This document shows positions 1 through 6,216 of a stretch of DNA of 10,268 bases, piece after piece; positions within the stretch are counted from its first letter, which is position 1, and every line of letters starts with the position of its first letter. Origin of the DNA: Micrococcales bacterium. GTDB lineage: Bacteria > Actinomycetota > Actinomycetes > Actinomycetales > Dermatophilaceae. The notes below the pieces were generated by a model that was given only the letters and a program-made list of their open reading frames with translations, was not told the origin of the DNA and did no database searches. Both the position numbers and the translations under genes were made by a program. The stretch covers positions 447 through 10,714 of the forward strand of contig PMJN01000158.1 of assembly GCA_003157445.1 (NCBI GenBank), read 5' to 3'.

Positions 1-342
1 GTGGTTGGCACCGAGCCGACGATCATGCTCACCGGCCCTGGGCCCTCGGCCTGCAAGGCCCTTGCTAAGGCGGGTATGACGATCGACCAGATCGATCTCT
101 TCGAGGTCAACGAGGCCTTCGCCGCGGTGGTTCTGAAGTTCATGAAGGACCTTGATGTTCCCCGCGAGAAGGTCAACGTGAACGGCGGGGCGATCGCACT
201 GGGGCACCCTCTGGGGGCGACCGGCGCGATCATCCTGAGCACGGTTCTGGACGAGCTCGAACGACGCGGCGAGCGGTTCGGCCTGTGCACCCTGTGCGTC
301 GGCGGCGGCATGGGTGTCGCCACCATCATCGAGCGTCTCTAA
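1..342 (+). CDS. fadA: Acetyl-CoA acyltransferase (thiolase), C-terminal part
   Basis: Thiolase performs the last step of beta-oxidation, cleaving 3-ketoacyl-CoA with CoA to give acetyl-CoA and a shortened acyl-CoA. Only the last 113 codons are in the window; the family is about 400 residues, so the gene starts upstream and the GTG at position 1 is not a real start. Visible family motifs are NEAFA in the CoA-binding and active-site loop, GHPLGATGA carrying the catalytic histidine, and CVGGGMG near the C-terminus carrying the second catalytic cysteine. The reading frame is clean to the TAA stop. The next gene, encoding the other two beta-oxidation activities, starts 37 nt downstream on the same strand, so the two are very likely co-transcribed. 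The fadA symbol is by family, not by proven orthology. Confidence 0.95.
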   Translation: MVGTEPTIMLTGPGPSACKALAKAGMTIDQIDLFEVNEAFAAVVLKFMKDLDVPREKVNVNGGAIALGHPLGATGAIILSTVLDELERRGERFGLCTLCVGGGMGVATIIERL

Positions 343-379
343 GCTCCTCCCGGCGTGACCCAACTACGAAAGCGATAAT

Positions 380-2593
380 ATGTCCGAACGAAACACGATC
401 CGCTGGGAGCAGGACGGCGATGGCATCGTCACGCTGATACTGGATGACCCGGCCCAGCGCGCGAACACCATGAATGCGGCCTACCAGGAGTCGATGCATG
501 CAGCAGTCCAGCGGCTGACCGTCGAGAAGGACACCATCACCGGCGTCATCCTCACCTCCGCGAAGCCCACCTTCTTCGCCGGAGGCGACCTGAACATGCT
601 CGCCGGTGTCAACGACGAGAATGCCGCGGCGTTCGCCACCGGCATCGAGCAGATCAAGGCCGACCTGCGGGCCCTGGAGATGCTCGGCAAGCCTGTCGTG
701 GCGGCCCTGGGTGGTGCAGCCCTGGGCGGGGGCCTGGAGATTGCCCTGGTCTGCCACCACCGCATCGCCCTGGACAACCCGAAAGCGGTCTTCGGGCTGC
801 CTGAGGTCACCCTCGGCCTGTTGCCCGGAGGCGGCGGAGTCACGCGCATCACCCGGCTGCTGGGAGTCGTCGACGGCCTGACCAAGGTGCTGTTGCAGGG
901 CCCCCGGTTCACCCCGGCCCAGGCCCTTGCGATGGGCCTGGTCGACGACCTCGCCGCGACCCCAGCGAAGCTGCTCGAGAAGTCGAAGGCCTGGATCAAG
1001 GCCAACCCCGCCTCGGTACAGCGGTGGGACGTGCCCGGCTACCAGATCCCCGGCGGCACCCCGTCCTCCCCGAAGCTCGCAGGGATCCTGCCTGCGCTGC
1101 CGGCCAACCTGCGCAAGCAGCTCAAGGGCGCCCCCATGCCGGCGCCCCACCACATCCTGTGCGCAGCGGTCGAGGGGGCCGGCGTCGATCTCGACACCGC
1201 CCTGAAGATCGAGGGCCGCTACTTCGTGGACCTTGCCCGGGGCCAGGTCGCCAAGAACATGATCCAGGCGTTCTGGTTCGACCTGAACGCGATCAACGCC
1301 GGCAGCTCACGCCCCGAGGGCTACCAGCTGCGGCCGGCGACCAAGGTCGCGGTGCTCGGCGCCGGCATGATGGGCGCAGGCATCGCCTACGTCAGCGCGC
1401 GGGCCGGCATCGAGGTCGTCCTGAAGGACGTCTCGATCGAGGCGGCCGCCAAGGGCAAGGACTACTCGCGAAAGATCCTGGACAAGGCCATCTCGCGCGG
1501 AAGGCTGACCGAGGAGAAGCGCGACGAGGTGCTGGCCCGGATCACCCCCACCTCCGAGTACTCCGACCTGGCCGGTTGCGACCTGGTCATCGAGGCGGTC
1601 TTCGAGAAGGTCTCCCTCAAGCACTCGGTGTTCGAGGCGACCGAGCCGGCGGTGGCGCCCGACGCGCTGCTCGGGTCGAACACCTCCACCCTGCCGATCA
1701 CCGAGCTGGCTCAGAGTGTGAAACGCAAGGAAGACTTCATCGGCCTGCACTTCTTCTCCCCCGTCGACAAGATGCCCCTGCTGGAGATCATCCGCGGCGA
1801 GCAGACCTCCGATGCGGCGCTGGCCCGCGCGCTGGACTACGCCAAACAGATCAAGAAGACGCCGATCGTCGTTAACGACAGCCGTGGCTTCTTCACCAGC
1901 CGGGTCATCGTCACCTTTGTCAACGAGGCGCTGGCCATGCTCGGTGAGGGGACACACCCGGCGTCCATCGAACAGGCCGCCACCCAGGCCGGCTACCCCG
2001 TGGGTGCGCTCCAGCTGGCCGACGAGCTGAGCCTGGAGCTGTTCCTGAAGATCCGCAACGAGACCAAGGACGGCATCGAGGCCGCCGGCGGGACCTACCA
2101 GCGCCACCCTGGCGAGGCGATCGTCGAGAAGATGGTCGAGCTGGGGCGCCCGGGACGCGCACACCGCGCCGGCTTCTATGACTACGACGAGTCCGGCAAA
2201 CGGATCGGCCTGTGGCCCGGGCTGGTCGAGCACTTCCCAACACTGCCGAACCCGGCCGGCGTCGACCTGCACGAGCTACAGGAACGAATGCTGGTCATCG
2301 AGGCCCTCGAGTCAGCACGATGCCTCGAGGAGGGCGTGCTGATCACGGTGCGAGAGGCCAACATCGGCTCCATCATGGGGATCGGCTTCCCGCCCTGGAC
2401 CGGAGGAGTGCTGCAGTACATCACCGGCTACCGCGACCCCCGCGAGAAGGGGAGCCACGGTGTGGCTGGTTTCGTCAGGCGCGCCGGCGAGCTTGCCGAG
2501 ACCTTCGGCGACCGTTTCACACCCAACACGCTGCTACGCAAGGAAGCCGAGCACCCAGACACACTGAAACCCGGGCACCCCCTTGATGCTTAG
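380..2593 (+). CDS. fadB: Bifunctional enoyl-CoA hydratase / 3-hydroxyacyl-CoA dehydrogenase
   Basis: This multifunctional beta-oxidation alpha subunit hydrates trans-2-enoyl-CoA and then oxidises L-3-hydroxyacyl-CoA with NAD, feeding the thiolase encoded just upstream. The 737-aa length is typical. An N-terminal crotonase domain (about residues 10-200) has an oxyanion-type segment FFAGGDL and the two glutamates expected for hydratase activity, E120 in GGGLEIAL and E142 in GLPEVTLG. A Rossmann NAD-binding motif GAGMMGAG lies near residue 325, SNTST follows, and the catalytic histidine is H457 in GLHFFSPV. The C-terminal dehydrogenase domain contains DSRGFFTSRV and runs to the end. No frameshift is visible over 2.2 kb. 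The ATG at 380 was chosen because it precedes the crotonase fold directly; the ribosome binding site is weak (GAAAG). Confidence 0.95.
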   Translation: MSERNTIRWEQDGDGIVTLILDDPAQRANTMNAAYQESMHAAVQRLTVEKDTITGVILTSAKPTFFAGGDLNMLAGVNDENAAAFATGIEQIKADLRALEMLGKPVVAALGGAALGGGLEIALVCHHRIALDNPKAVFGLPEVTLGLLPGGGGVTRITRLLGVVDGLTKVLLQGPRFTPAQALAMGLVDDLAATPAKLLEKSKAWIKANPASVQRWDVPGYQIPGGTPSSPKLAGILPALPANLRKQLKGAPMPAPHHILCAAVEGAGVDLDTALKIEGRYFVDLARGQVAKNMIQAFWFDLNAINAGSSRPEGYQLRPATKVAVLGAGMMGAGIAYVSARAGIEVVLKDVSIEAAAKGKDYSRKILDKAISRGRLTEEKRDEVLARITPTSEYSDLAGCDLVIEAVFEKVSLKHSVFEATEPAVAPDALLGSNTSTLPITELAQSVKRKEDFIGLHFFSPVDKMPLLEIIRGEQTSDAALARALDYAKQIKKTPIVVNDSRGFFTSRVIVTFVNEALAMLGEGTHPASIEQAATQAGYPVGALQLADELSLELFLKIRNETKDGIEAAGGTYQRHPGEAIVEKMVELGRPGRAHRAGFYDYDESGKRIGLWPGLVEHFPTLPNPAGVDLHELQERMLVIEALESARCLEEGVLITVREANIGSIMGIGFPPWTGGVLQYITGYRDPREKGSHGVAGFVRRAGELAETFGDRFTPNTLLRKEAEHPDTLKPGHPLDA

Positions 2594-2613
2594 GCGACTG
2601 CCCAGGAGGTGCC

Positions 2614-2825
2614 ATGACCGGGCCGCTTACCGGAGTACGGATCATCGAACTGCCAGCGCTCGGTCCGGTGCCCTTTCTGGGCATGCTGCTCAGCGACCCG
2701 GGCGCCGATGTCGTGCGGTTCGCGACGCCGCAGAGCACCCAACCCAGCATCGCCGGTTCCACGATGGGTGGGGACCTCTGGGCCGCGGCCGCCGCTCGAT
2801 CGGGCTTGACCTTCGCAAGCCCAAC
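2614..2825 (+). pseudogene. CaiB/BaiF CoA-transferase (AMACR-like), frameshifted N-terminal remnant
   Basis: The gene opens with an excellent ribosome binding site (AGGAGGT at 2604-2610) 20 nt after the previous stop, so it was third in the beta-oxidation operon. The first 40 or so residues match the start of family III CoA transferases and alpha-methylacyl-CoA racemases: GVRIIELPALGP, then FLGMLLSDPGADVVR. The next family block, GRGRRSIGLDLRKP, is present but in another frame (codons in register with 2763), so an indel lies between about 2700 and 2785. Homology stops at about 2825, immediately before a perfect stem-loop. Family members are about 360-400 aa, so some 80 percent is missing. In intact operons the racemase would handle 2-methyl-branched acyl-CoAs; that role is inferred from the family. 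Confidence 0.8.
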
Positions 2826-2832
2826 TCCCCGT

Positions 2833-2864
2833 CGTGCCTCCCGAGCTTCGGATCGGGAGGCACG
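2833..2864. repeat. Perfect 12-bp stem-loop at the CoA-transferase breakpoint
   Basis: Arms CGTGCCTCCCGA (2833-2844) and TCGGGAGGCACG (2853-2864) are exact reverse complements around an 8-nt loop. It begins about 8 nt after CoA-transferase homology ends. No T-run follows on either strand, so it is not a canonical intrinsic terminator, although it may act as one. It may instead mark the end of an inserted or deleted element. Confidence 0.7.
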
Positions 2865-2989
2865 CTGTCATGTTCCAGAACGTCCCGATGCCCCCTGCGA
2901 GCAGCCGTCCAGCACGGTCGTGCAGCACGCGCGCTCGACCAGCGTGTCGCAACCTAATCTGTCGGTGCGGCAGCGAGGATGAGTTGGTG

Positions 2990-3005
2990 ATCGCCGCCTG
3001 GCGAT
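2990..3005. repeat. Small 6-bp stem-loop upstream of membrane protein gene
   Basis: ATCGCC (2990-2995) pairs with GGCGAT (3000-3005) around the loop GCCT. It lies about 100 nt upstream of the 3105 start, in a stretch (2865-3104) where I see no gene. It could be a leader structure or chance; nothing else supports a function. Confidence 0.35.
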
Positions 3006-3104
3006 TATGAGGGCTGCCACCGGATTTCCACGGCGGGCGCAACACCCTCGACTGGGCAGGACACCAACAAGCGACGGCCTAGGCTCTCGCGGAGGTAGAG
3101 AACA

Positions 3105-3677
3105 ATGAAACGCAAGACATTCGATGCCCTGCTCACCAGCGTAGGACTGGTCCTAGCCATCGTCCTGCTCTGCGCCGGCGGTCTGCTCACCTGGGCGAGC
3201 TCCTTCATCGGCGACCAGGTCAAGACCCAGCTCAGCGAGCAGCAGATCTTCTTCCCGCCCAAGGGGCCGGCCACCGCAAGCCCGGAGATCGGCCCGTACC
3301 TGAACCAGTACGCGGGCCAGCAGCTGCTCACTGGTCAGCAGGCTGAGGCCTACGCCGACCACTTCATCGCGGTCCATCTCAAGGGGATCGGCGGCGGCCT
3401 GACCTACGCCCAGCTCAGCGCCAAGGCAAAGGCCGCCCCCACCAACACCAAACTGGCCGCAACGGTCCAGACGATGTTCCAGGGTGAGACCCTGCGCGGC
3501 CTGCTGCTGAACGCCTACGCCTTCGGCACCATTGGCGTAATCTCCGGGATCGCCGCGATCGGCGCCTTCATCGGCGCCGCGGTGATGCTCATCCTCTCGC
3601 TGCTTGGCTTCGCCCACCTGAGGCGGGTCTCTCCGGACGCAGAGCTGGGTTCGCACAGCCCACCCGCCCACGCCTAA
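3105..3677 (+). CDS. Two-segment membrane protein of unknown function, 190 aa
   Basis: Residues 9-32 form an N-terminal hydrophobic segment after the positively charged start MKRK, so the N-terminus is probably cytoplasmic. Residues 33-132 are a hydrophilic middle, predicted extracytoplasmic, containing IFFPPKG, YADHFIAVHLK and GGGLTYAQLS. Residues 135-171 are a second long hydrophobic stretch that could hold one or two membrane segments, followed by HLRR and a short polar tail. The start is well supported by GGAGG at 3091-3095, 9 nt before the ATG. A strong terminator follows, so it looks monocistronic. The overall plan resembles a conserved uncharacterised actinobacterial membrane protein I recall, but I cannot name a function. 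The frame is intact and codon use matches the fad genes, unlike much of what follows. Confidence 0.88.
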   Translation: MKRKTFDALLTSVGLVLAIVLLCAGGLLTWASSFIGDQVKTQLSEQQIFFPPKGPATASPEIGPYLNQYAGQQLLTGQQAEAYADHFIAVHLKGIGGGLTYAQLSAKAKAAPTNTKLAATVQTMFQGETLRGLLLNAYAFGTIGVISGIAAIGAFIGAAVMLILSLLGFAHLRRVSPDAELGSHSPPAHA

Positions 3678-3702
3678 CCCCACCCCCACAAGAAACTGTG
3701 GC

Positions 3703-3750
3703 GCGAGTCTTCATCGGTCGGCTGGCCGATGAAGGCTCGCTTTGCGTTCC
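3703..3750 (+). terminator. Rho-independent-type terminator after membrane protein gene
   Basis: A 15-bp stem pairs 3703-3717 (GCGAGTCTTCATCGG) with 3726-3740 (CCGATGAAGGCTCGC), with one G-T wobble and the 8-nt loop TCGGCTGG. It is followed by TTTGCGTT. It begins 25 nt after the stop at 3677, where a terminator would be expected. A minor CCACA/TGTGG hairpin (3686-3701) sits between them. Confidence 0.75.
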
Positions 3751-3789
3751 GCTCGCCACACCCAAAGAGCACGACCCTCCAGAGGCTGC

Positions 3790-3965
3790 CCCACGCTGCC
3801 TGGCGAGGAGCTGGACCCGGATCGCAGCGACGGCGACTTCCGCATCCATGCCTGCCCGCAAGACCCACAGGTGGCGTTCCAAGTGATCCGCGACCTCACC
3901 CGGGCCGGCCCGGGGGGGGCGTCCAGATGCGCTGGTCCCAGCTAGGCCTGCGGGTGGTGGACTAA
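3790..3965 (+). pseudogene. DyP-type peroxidase fragment, frameshifted
   Basis: The frame-1 translation from about 3790 reads LPGEELDPDRSDGDF, then ACPQDPQVAFQVIRDLTRAG. This closely follows the central segment of dye-decolorizing peroxidases (EfeB/DyP: PGDELDP..SGGDLCVQACADDPQVAFHA.RNL.R.G). The next family block, MRWSQLG, continues in frame 3 after a run of eight G at 3912-3919, so a homopolymer indel breaks the gene. The frame then ends at a TAA (3963-3965) just after WSQLG. The upstream half, the GXXDG heme-region motif and the proximal histidine region are all missing. Intact members are haem peroxidases of about 400 aa, sometimes exported or encapsulated. Only about 57 residues remain and the fragment cannot be functional. 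It starts about 40 nt after the preceding terminator. Confidence 0.7.
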
Positions 3966-4037
3966 GAGCGGTGAGCGCTGGGGCACCACCTTGGTCGACT
4001 GAACTCGAACCGGCCGCCGCACGAACTGGTTGTCCGG

Positions 4038-4131
4038 TTAGGTGAAGGGGGCTATCTGGTAGTGGGTTCGAGCGAAGGTCTTGACGGCGAATGCCGCTAG
4101 TCGCGCGAGGCCGATTCCTGATCGGGCTGAC
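4038..4131 (-). pseudogene. Possible C-terminal protein scrap, unidentified
   Basis: On the - strand a short frame ends at TAA (4040-4038). It reads SARSGIGLARLAAFAVKTFA and then RTHYQIAPFT. The composition (an amphipathic helix with alternating A, L, K and R, then a tyrosine/proline tail) looks more like a real protein terminus than the arginine-rich shadow frames around it. It has no start codon and a stop just upstream. I do not recognise the family; a transposase tail is one possibility. It could be chance. Confidence 0.2.
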
Positions 4132-4185
4132 CCCTATGACGAGCGGCCAGCGGTGTCGTGAAGTGCTTGGTGGTAGCGGAAGGCC

Positions 4186-4216
4186 GCTGTCCCGCAGTGG
4201 TGGCCTGCGGGACAGC
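4186..4216. repeat. Perfect 12-bp palindromic element, copy 1
   Basis: GCTGTCCCGCAG (4186-4197) and CTGCGGGACAGC (4205-4216) are exact reverse complements around the loop TGGTGGC. A related element lies at 6165-6192: the two share the exact 16-mer GGTGGCCTGCGGGACA (4199-4214 and 6177-6192) and the left-arm start GCTGTCCC. This copy lies about 40 nt before the truncated end of the RelE-like fragment. Confidence 0.75.
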
Positions 4217-4255
4217 AGGGCCCCGCGCAGGAACCGGCCCCACATCCCGCCATGA

Positions 4256-4459
4256 ATCGTTCCTGCGATTATCGAGTTCGTTTTCGGCGACCTCGCGCGG
4301 ACACCCAGAAAGGTCGGCAAGCCGCTCAAGGGAGAACTCGAAGGCTCCTGCAGCGCCCGTCGAGGCCCGTACCGGATCCTGTACAACATCAACGACGCCG
4401 CAGATCGGGTCGAGATCCTGCGGGTCGACCACCGAGCCGACGTCTACCGCAACGGCTGA
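4256..4459 (+). pseudogene. RelE/ParE-type toxin lacking its N-terminus
   Basis: Between a TGA at 4253 and a TGA at 4457 the frame encodes 67 residues. These include AIIEFVFGDLARTPRKVGKP, a block LKGELEGSCSARRGPYRI, and the ending VEILRVDHRADVYRNG. This matches the C-terminal two-thirds of RelE-like ribosome-dependent mRNA interferases, whose basic and aromatic residues near the end (R-RGPYRI, HRADVY) contribute to RNA binding and cleavage. The first 25 or so residues (strand 1 and most of helix 1) are missing, and no usable start codon exists in frame. No antitoxin gene is next to it: RelB or Phd would normally lie just upstream, where the palindromic element now sits. The toxin is therefore most likely dead, which would explain survival without an antitoxin. 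Confidence 0.7.
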
Positions 4460-4619
4460 TCAGTGGCCGGAGCTAGATCGCGATGGAACCCTGATGGCAT
4501 CCTTATCGAACGATGACCGAACTCATCGAAGCCAGATCTCGGCGACCGATAGCCGATGACTGATCGGTCAGAACGGCTTGCCGCACGCGCTGGGCAAGAA
4601 CGTGGACGAGACTGAGGGT

Positions 4620-5114
4620 ATGAACTTCTCGCCTGAACCGGTGCTCATCGAGGTCGTGGCCCCAGACGCCTCGGCTGCCAGCCATATCTTGCGGTCCTAC
4701 ATCGATGACGTCGCAAGCAGGTACTACGGGCGGCGGGCGACGGATGAAGAGATCGACGCTTCACTGCGAGAGGACCCCAGTATCGACCTGGTGCCTCCAT
4801 CTGGCGTGTTCCTCATTGCCCGTCAGCGCGACGCGGTCTTGGGTTGCGCAGGGCTGCGCTTGCTACCGGACAGGATCGGAGAGGTGAAGCGTCTTTTCGT
4901 TGCTCCTGCGGCCCGAGGCTGTGGGCTCGGCGCCCGCCTTATGTGCGAGTTGGAACGCCTCGCCCGCCGGTACGGTCTGTCAGTACTGCGCCTGGACACC
5001 CGTCACGACCTCGTCGAATCCCGCCATCTGTATGCGACCCTCGGCTACGAGGAGGTGCCGGCTTTCAATGAGGGCCGGTACGCCGAGCACTGGTTGGCAA
5101 AGCCGCTGGCCTAG
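4620..5114 (+). CDS. GNAT family N-acetyltransferase, 164 aa
   Basis: GNAT enzymes move an acetyl group from acetyl-CoA to an amine; the substrate here cannot be predicted. The acetyl-CoA-binding motif A is clear, EVKRLFVAPAARGCGLGARL, with the pyrophosphate loop R-G-C-G-L-G at about residues 99-104. The strand before it (VLGCAGLRLL) and the C-terminal motif B region (LDTRHDLVESRHLYATLGYEEV) are also typical. The frame is intact and the length normal. The start is uncertain: ATG 4620 is preferred for domain fit, but GAGGG lies too close to it. GTG 4602 and TTG 4578 are in frame and would add 6 or 14 residues. It stands alone among remnants, with no same-strand partner closer than 300 nt downstream. 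Confidence 0.88.
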   Translation: MNFSPEPVLIEVVAPDASAASHILRSYIDDVASRYYGRRATDEEIDASLREDPSIDLVPPSGVFLIARQRDAVLGCAGLRLLPDRIGEVKRLFVAPAARGCGLGARLMCELERLARRYGLSVLRLDTRHDLVESRHLYATLGYEEVPAFNEGRYAEHWLAKPLA

Positions 5115-5415
5115 TGGCCGCTGGCGCAAGGCTGCACCCCACATGCCGATCCTGCTTCGGTGATCACGCGACACGTCCTGCGAGGCTACCGAGGTCAGTC
5201 GGCGCGCCAGACTCACCGGTCTACTCGATGCAACGGCCCTACCTGGACCCATCCCCTCACGTCGGCCGGGGTGCGCCAGTCCCTGGCGTGAGCCGACCTT
5301 TGGTAGCGTCGTCGCGCGCGGCTCGACCCCAGACTGGATCCGGCCGAAGAGCAGACATGGCCGTGAGGTGCAGCCAAGTGAGTCCGGGCGTACAAGTCAT
5401 TGCGGTACTGGCCCG
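5115..5415. other. Intergenic stretch, no gene seen
   Basis: No frame here has recognisable motifs or convincing codon use. The only structure is a short hairpin, CGCCAG (5274-5279) with CTGGCG (5283-5288). The end of the stretch leads into the likely promoter of the YciI-like gene. Confidence 0.5.
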
Positions 5416-5421
5416 TACGAT
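5416..5421 (+). promoter_or_regulatory. Possible -10 element for a leaderless YciI-like mRNA
   Basis: TACGAT fits the actinobacterial -10 pattern TANNNT and lies exactly 6 nt before the ATG at 5428. That ATG has no Shine-Dalgarno sequence. The arrangement is what a leaderless transcript starting at the A of ATG would show. No clear -35 is visible at the proper distance. Confidence 0.4.
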
Positions 5422-5427
5422 CCTGTC

Positions 5428-5715
5428 ATGTTCATAGTGACCTTGAAATACCTGGCCGACCTCTCCGAGGTCGACGCCGCATTGCCTGAACACGTAGCTT
5501 GGTTGGACCAGCAGTATGCCGACGGGGTGTTCATCGCCTCGGGTCGTCAGGTGCCAAGGGTGGGCGGGCTGATCCTCGCGATTAGCACGACCCGAGAGGA
5601 CCTGGACCGTCGGCTTGCCCTCGACCCATTCGGGCACCTCGGGCTGGCCGAGCACACGGTCATTGAGTTCGCCCCTTCCCGGGTCGCTGACGGCCTCGAC
5701 CAGCTGCTCCCATAG
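5428..5715 (+). CDS. YciI-like (dimeric alpha+beta barrel) protein, 95 aa
   Basis: The protein starts MFIVTLKYLADLSEVDAALP and continues with EHVAWLDQQYADGVFIASGR. This is the YciI/YCII fold: strand 1, a helix with the conserved histidine (H22), then a second strand ending in SGR. The later block RRLALDPFGHLGLAEHTVIE carries the conserved Asp-Pro-Phe (D66). Length (95 aa) is normal and the frame intact. Members are small cytoplasmic proteins of mostly unknown activity; the His-Asp pair suggests an enzymatic role, sometimes compared with dehalogenase-like chemistry. The frame is open upstream to 5368, but the extra 20 residues are not family-like, so ATG 5428 is chosen. A frameshifted VOC remnant begins directly after the stop. 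Confidence 0.85.
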   Translation: MFIVTLKYLADLSEVDAALPEHVAWLDQQYADGVFIASGRQVPRVGGLILAISTTREDLDRRLALDPFGHLGLAEHTVIEFAPSRVADGLDQLLP

Positions 5716-5724
5716 GGCCCCGCC

Positions 5725-6009
5725 CGGATTGCTCGGGATGATCGAGTTGCCCAGCCCGCAACACTCGCAGCACGTGGGGGATGCTGGTTCACTGCTGGTG
5801 CTGCCGTTCTTCACCTTGGCGTCGAAGCGGATTTTCGCGCCGCCCGCAAGGCACACCCAGCGTTCATCGTGCAGGACCTCGATGTCGTTGAACGAACGGT
5901 ACGACTGGCGGGGCACGAGACGACGCGCTCGGATAACGAGATACAAGGCGTGTTCCGGTTCCACACGTTCGACCCGTTGGGAAACCGCCTCGAGTTCCAA
6001 CAAGCTTGA
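5725..6009 (+). pseudogene. VOC/glyoxalase-family protein, 5'-truncated and frameshifted
   Basis: The C-terminal two-thirds of a vicinal-oxygen-chelate (glyoxalase/bleomycin-resistance/dioxygenase) protein can be read in frame 1 from 5749: QPATLAARGGCWF, then HLGVEADFRAARKAHPAFIV, and at the end FHTFDPLGNRLEFQQA with TGA at 6007-6009. DPLGNRLEF is the classic VOC ending and carries the metal-ligand glutamate. The preceding family residues GLLGMIELP lie in frame 2 (about 5725-5752). The expected junction IELPKPATLAARGG is restored by adding one base at about 5753 (AAG read as AG), so a 1-nt deletion is likely. The first 40 or so residues, with the first metal histidine, are absent: the YciI stop lies just upstream. 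No start codon heads the frame. Confidence 0.75.
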
Positions 6010-6216
6010 CCACGCTCCCGACGCAACCATTCGACTCGCGGGCGACGCTGTGTGCACCTCTGCCAGATCGCGCGAACCGCGACATGTCCGGTCGTATCTT
6101 GTCGACCGTGTGCAGCCCATAAGCGGAACGGCGGGCGGTGCCTCGAAGGGCTCGGCGGCGGGCTGCTGTCCCCAGGGGTGGCCTGCGGGACATCGCAGCC
6201 AGGTGTCAGCCAGGAC
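6010..6216. other. Stretch without a gene
   Basis: I see no coding motif here on either strand. It contains the second palindromic element (6165-6192), and CGACA/TGTCG arms around a segment near 6080-6103 that are too short to interpret. Confidence 0.45.
6165..6192. repeat. Palindromic element, copy 2 (imperfect)
   Basis: TGTCCCCAGG (6167-6176) pairs with CCTGCGGGACA (6182-6192) with a one-base bulge around the loop GGTGG. It is related to the perfect palindrome at 4186-4216: the 16-mer GGTGGCCTGCGGGACA is identical and both left arms begin GCTGTCCC. It lies about 25 nt beyond the stop of the recombinase-like fragment on the - strand, where it could also act as a transcript-ending hairpin. 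Confidence 0.6.

Larger units (their letters stand above)
3966..4255. other. Stretch without an intact gene
   Basis: I see no intact gene here. It holds a possible 31-codon protein tail on the - strand (4038-4131) and a strong palindrome (4186-4216), both listed separately. The long overlapping - strand frames across it are arginine/proline-rich shadows with no recognisable motif. Confidence 0.5.

Noticed and set aside
1024..1875. A 283-codon + strand frame inside the fadB-like gene, and long - strand frames at 326-1153 and 1307-2272
   Set aside because: They lie over a clearly conserved 737-aa gene, are rich in Arg/Gly/Ala as expected of shadow frames in GC-rich DNA, and show no family motif.
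3985..4075. GGTTCGAG-like T-arm sequences suggesting a tRNA or attachment site
   Set aside because: No T-stem or acceptor-stem pairing and no anticodon arm can be built around either occurrence.
3589..4392. A 267-codon - strand open frame
   Set aside because: It crosses the membrane protein end, a terminator, the DyP remnant and the palindrome; its translation is Arg/Pro/Ser-rich without motifs, so it is chance openness.
4513..4563. A 16-codon frame (MTELIEARSRRPIADD) as an antitoxin peptide
   Set aside because: It lies downstream of the toxin remnant, is far too short, has no ribosome binding site, and resembles no antitoxin family.
5257..6120. A 287-codon - strand open frame opposite the YciI-like and VOC genes
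   Set aside because: It mirrors the coding strands of two recognisable genes and has no independent family resemblance.
4189..6192. The repeated palindromes as a CRISPR array
   Set aside because: Only two non-identical copies about 2 kb apart with genes between them; there are no regular spacers and no cas gene.
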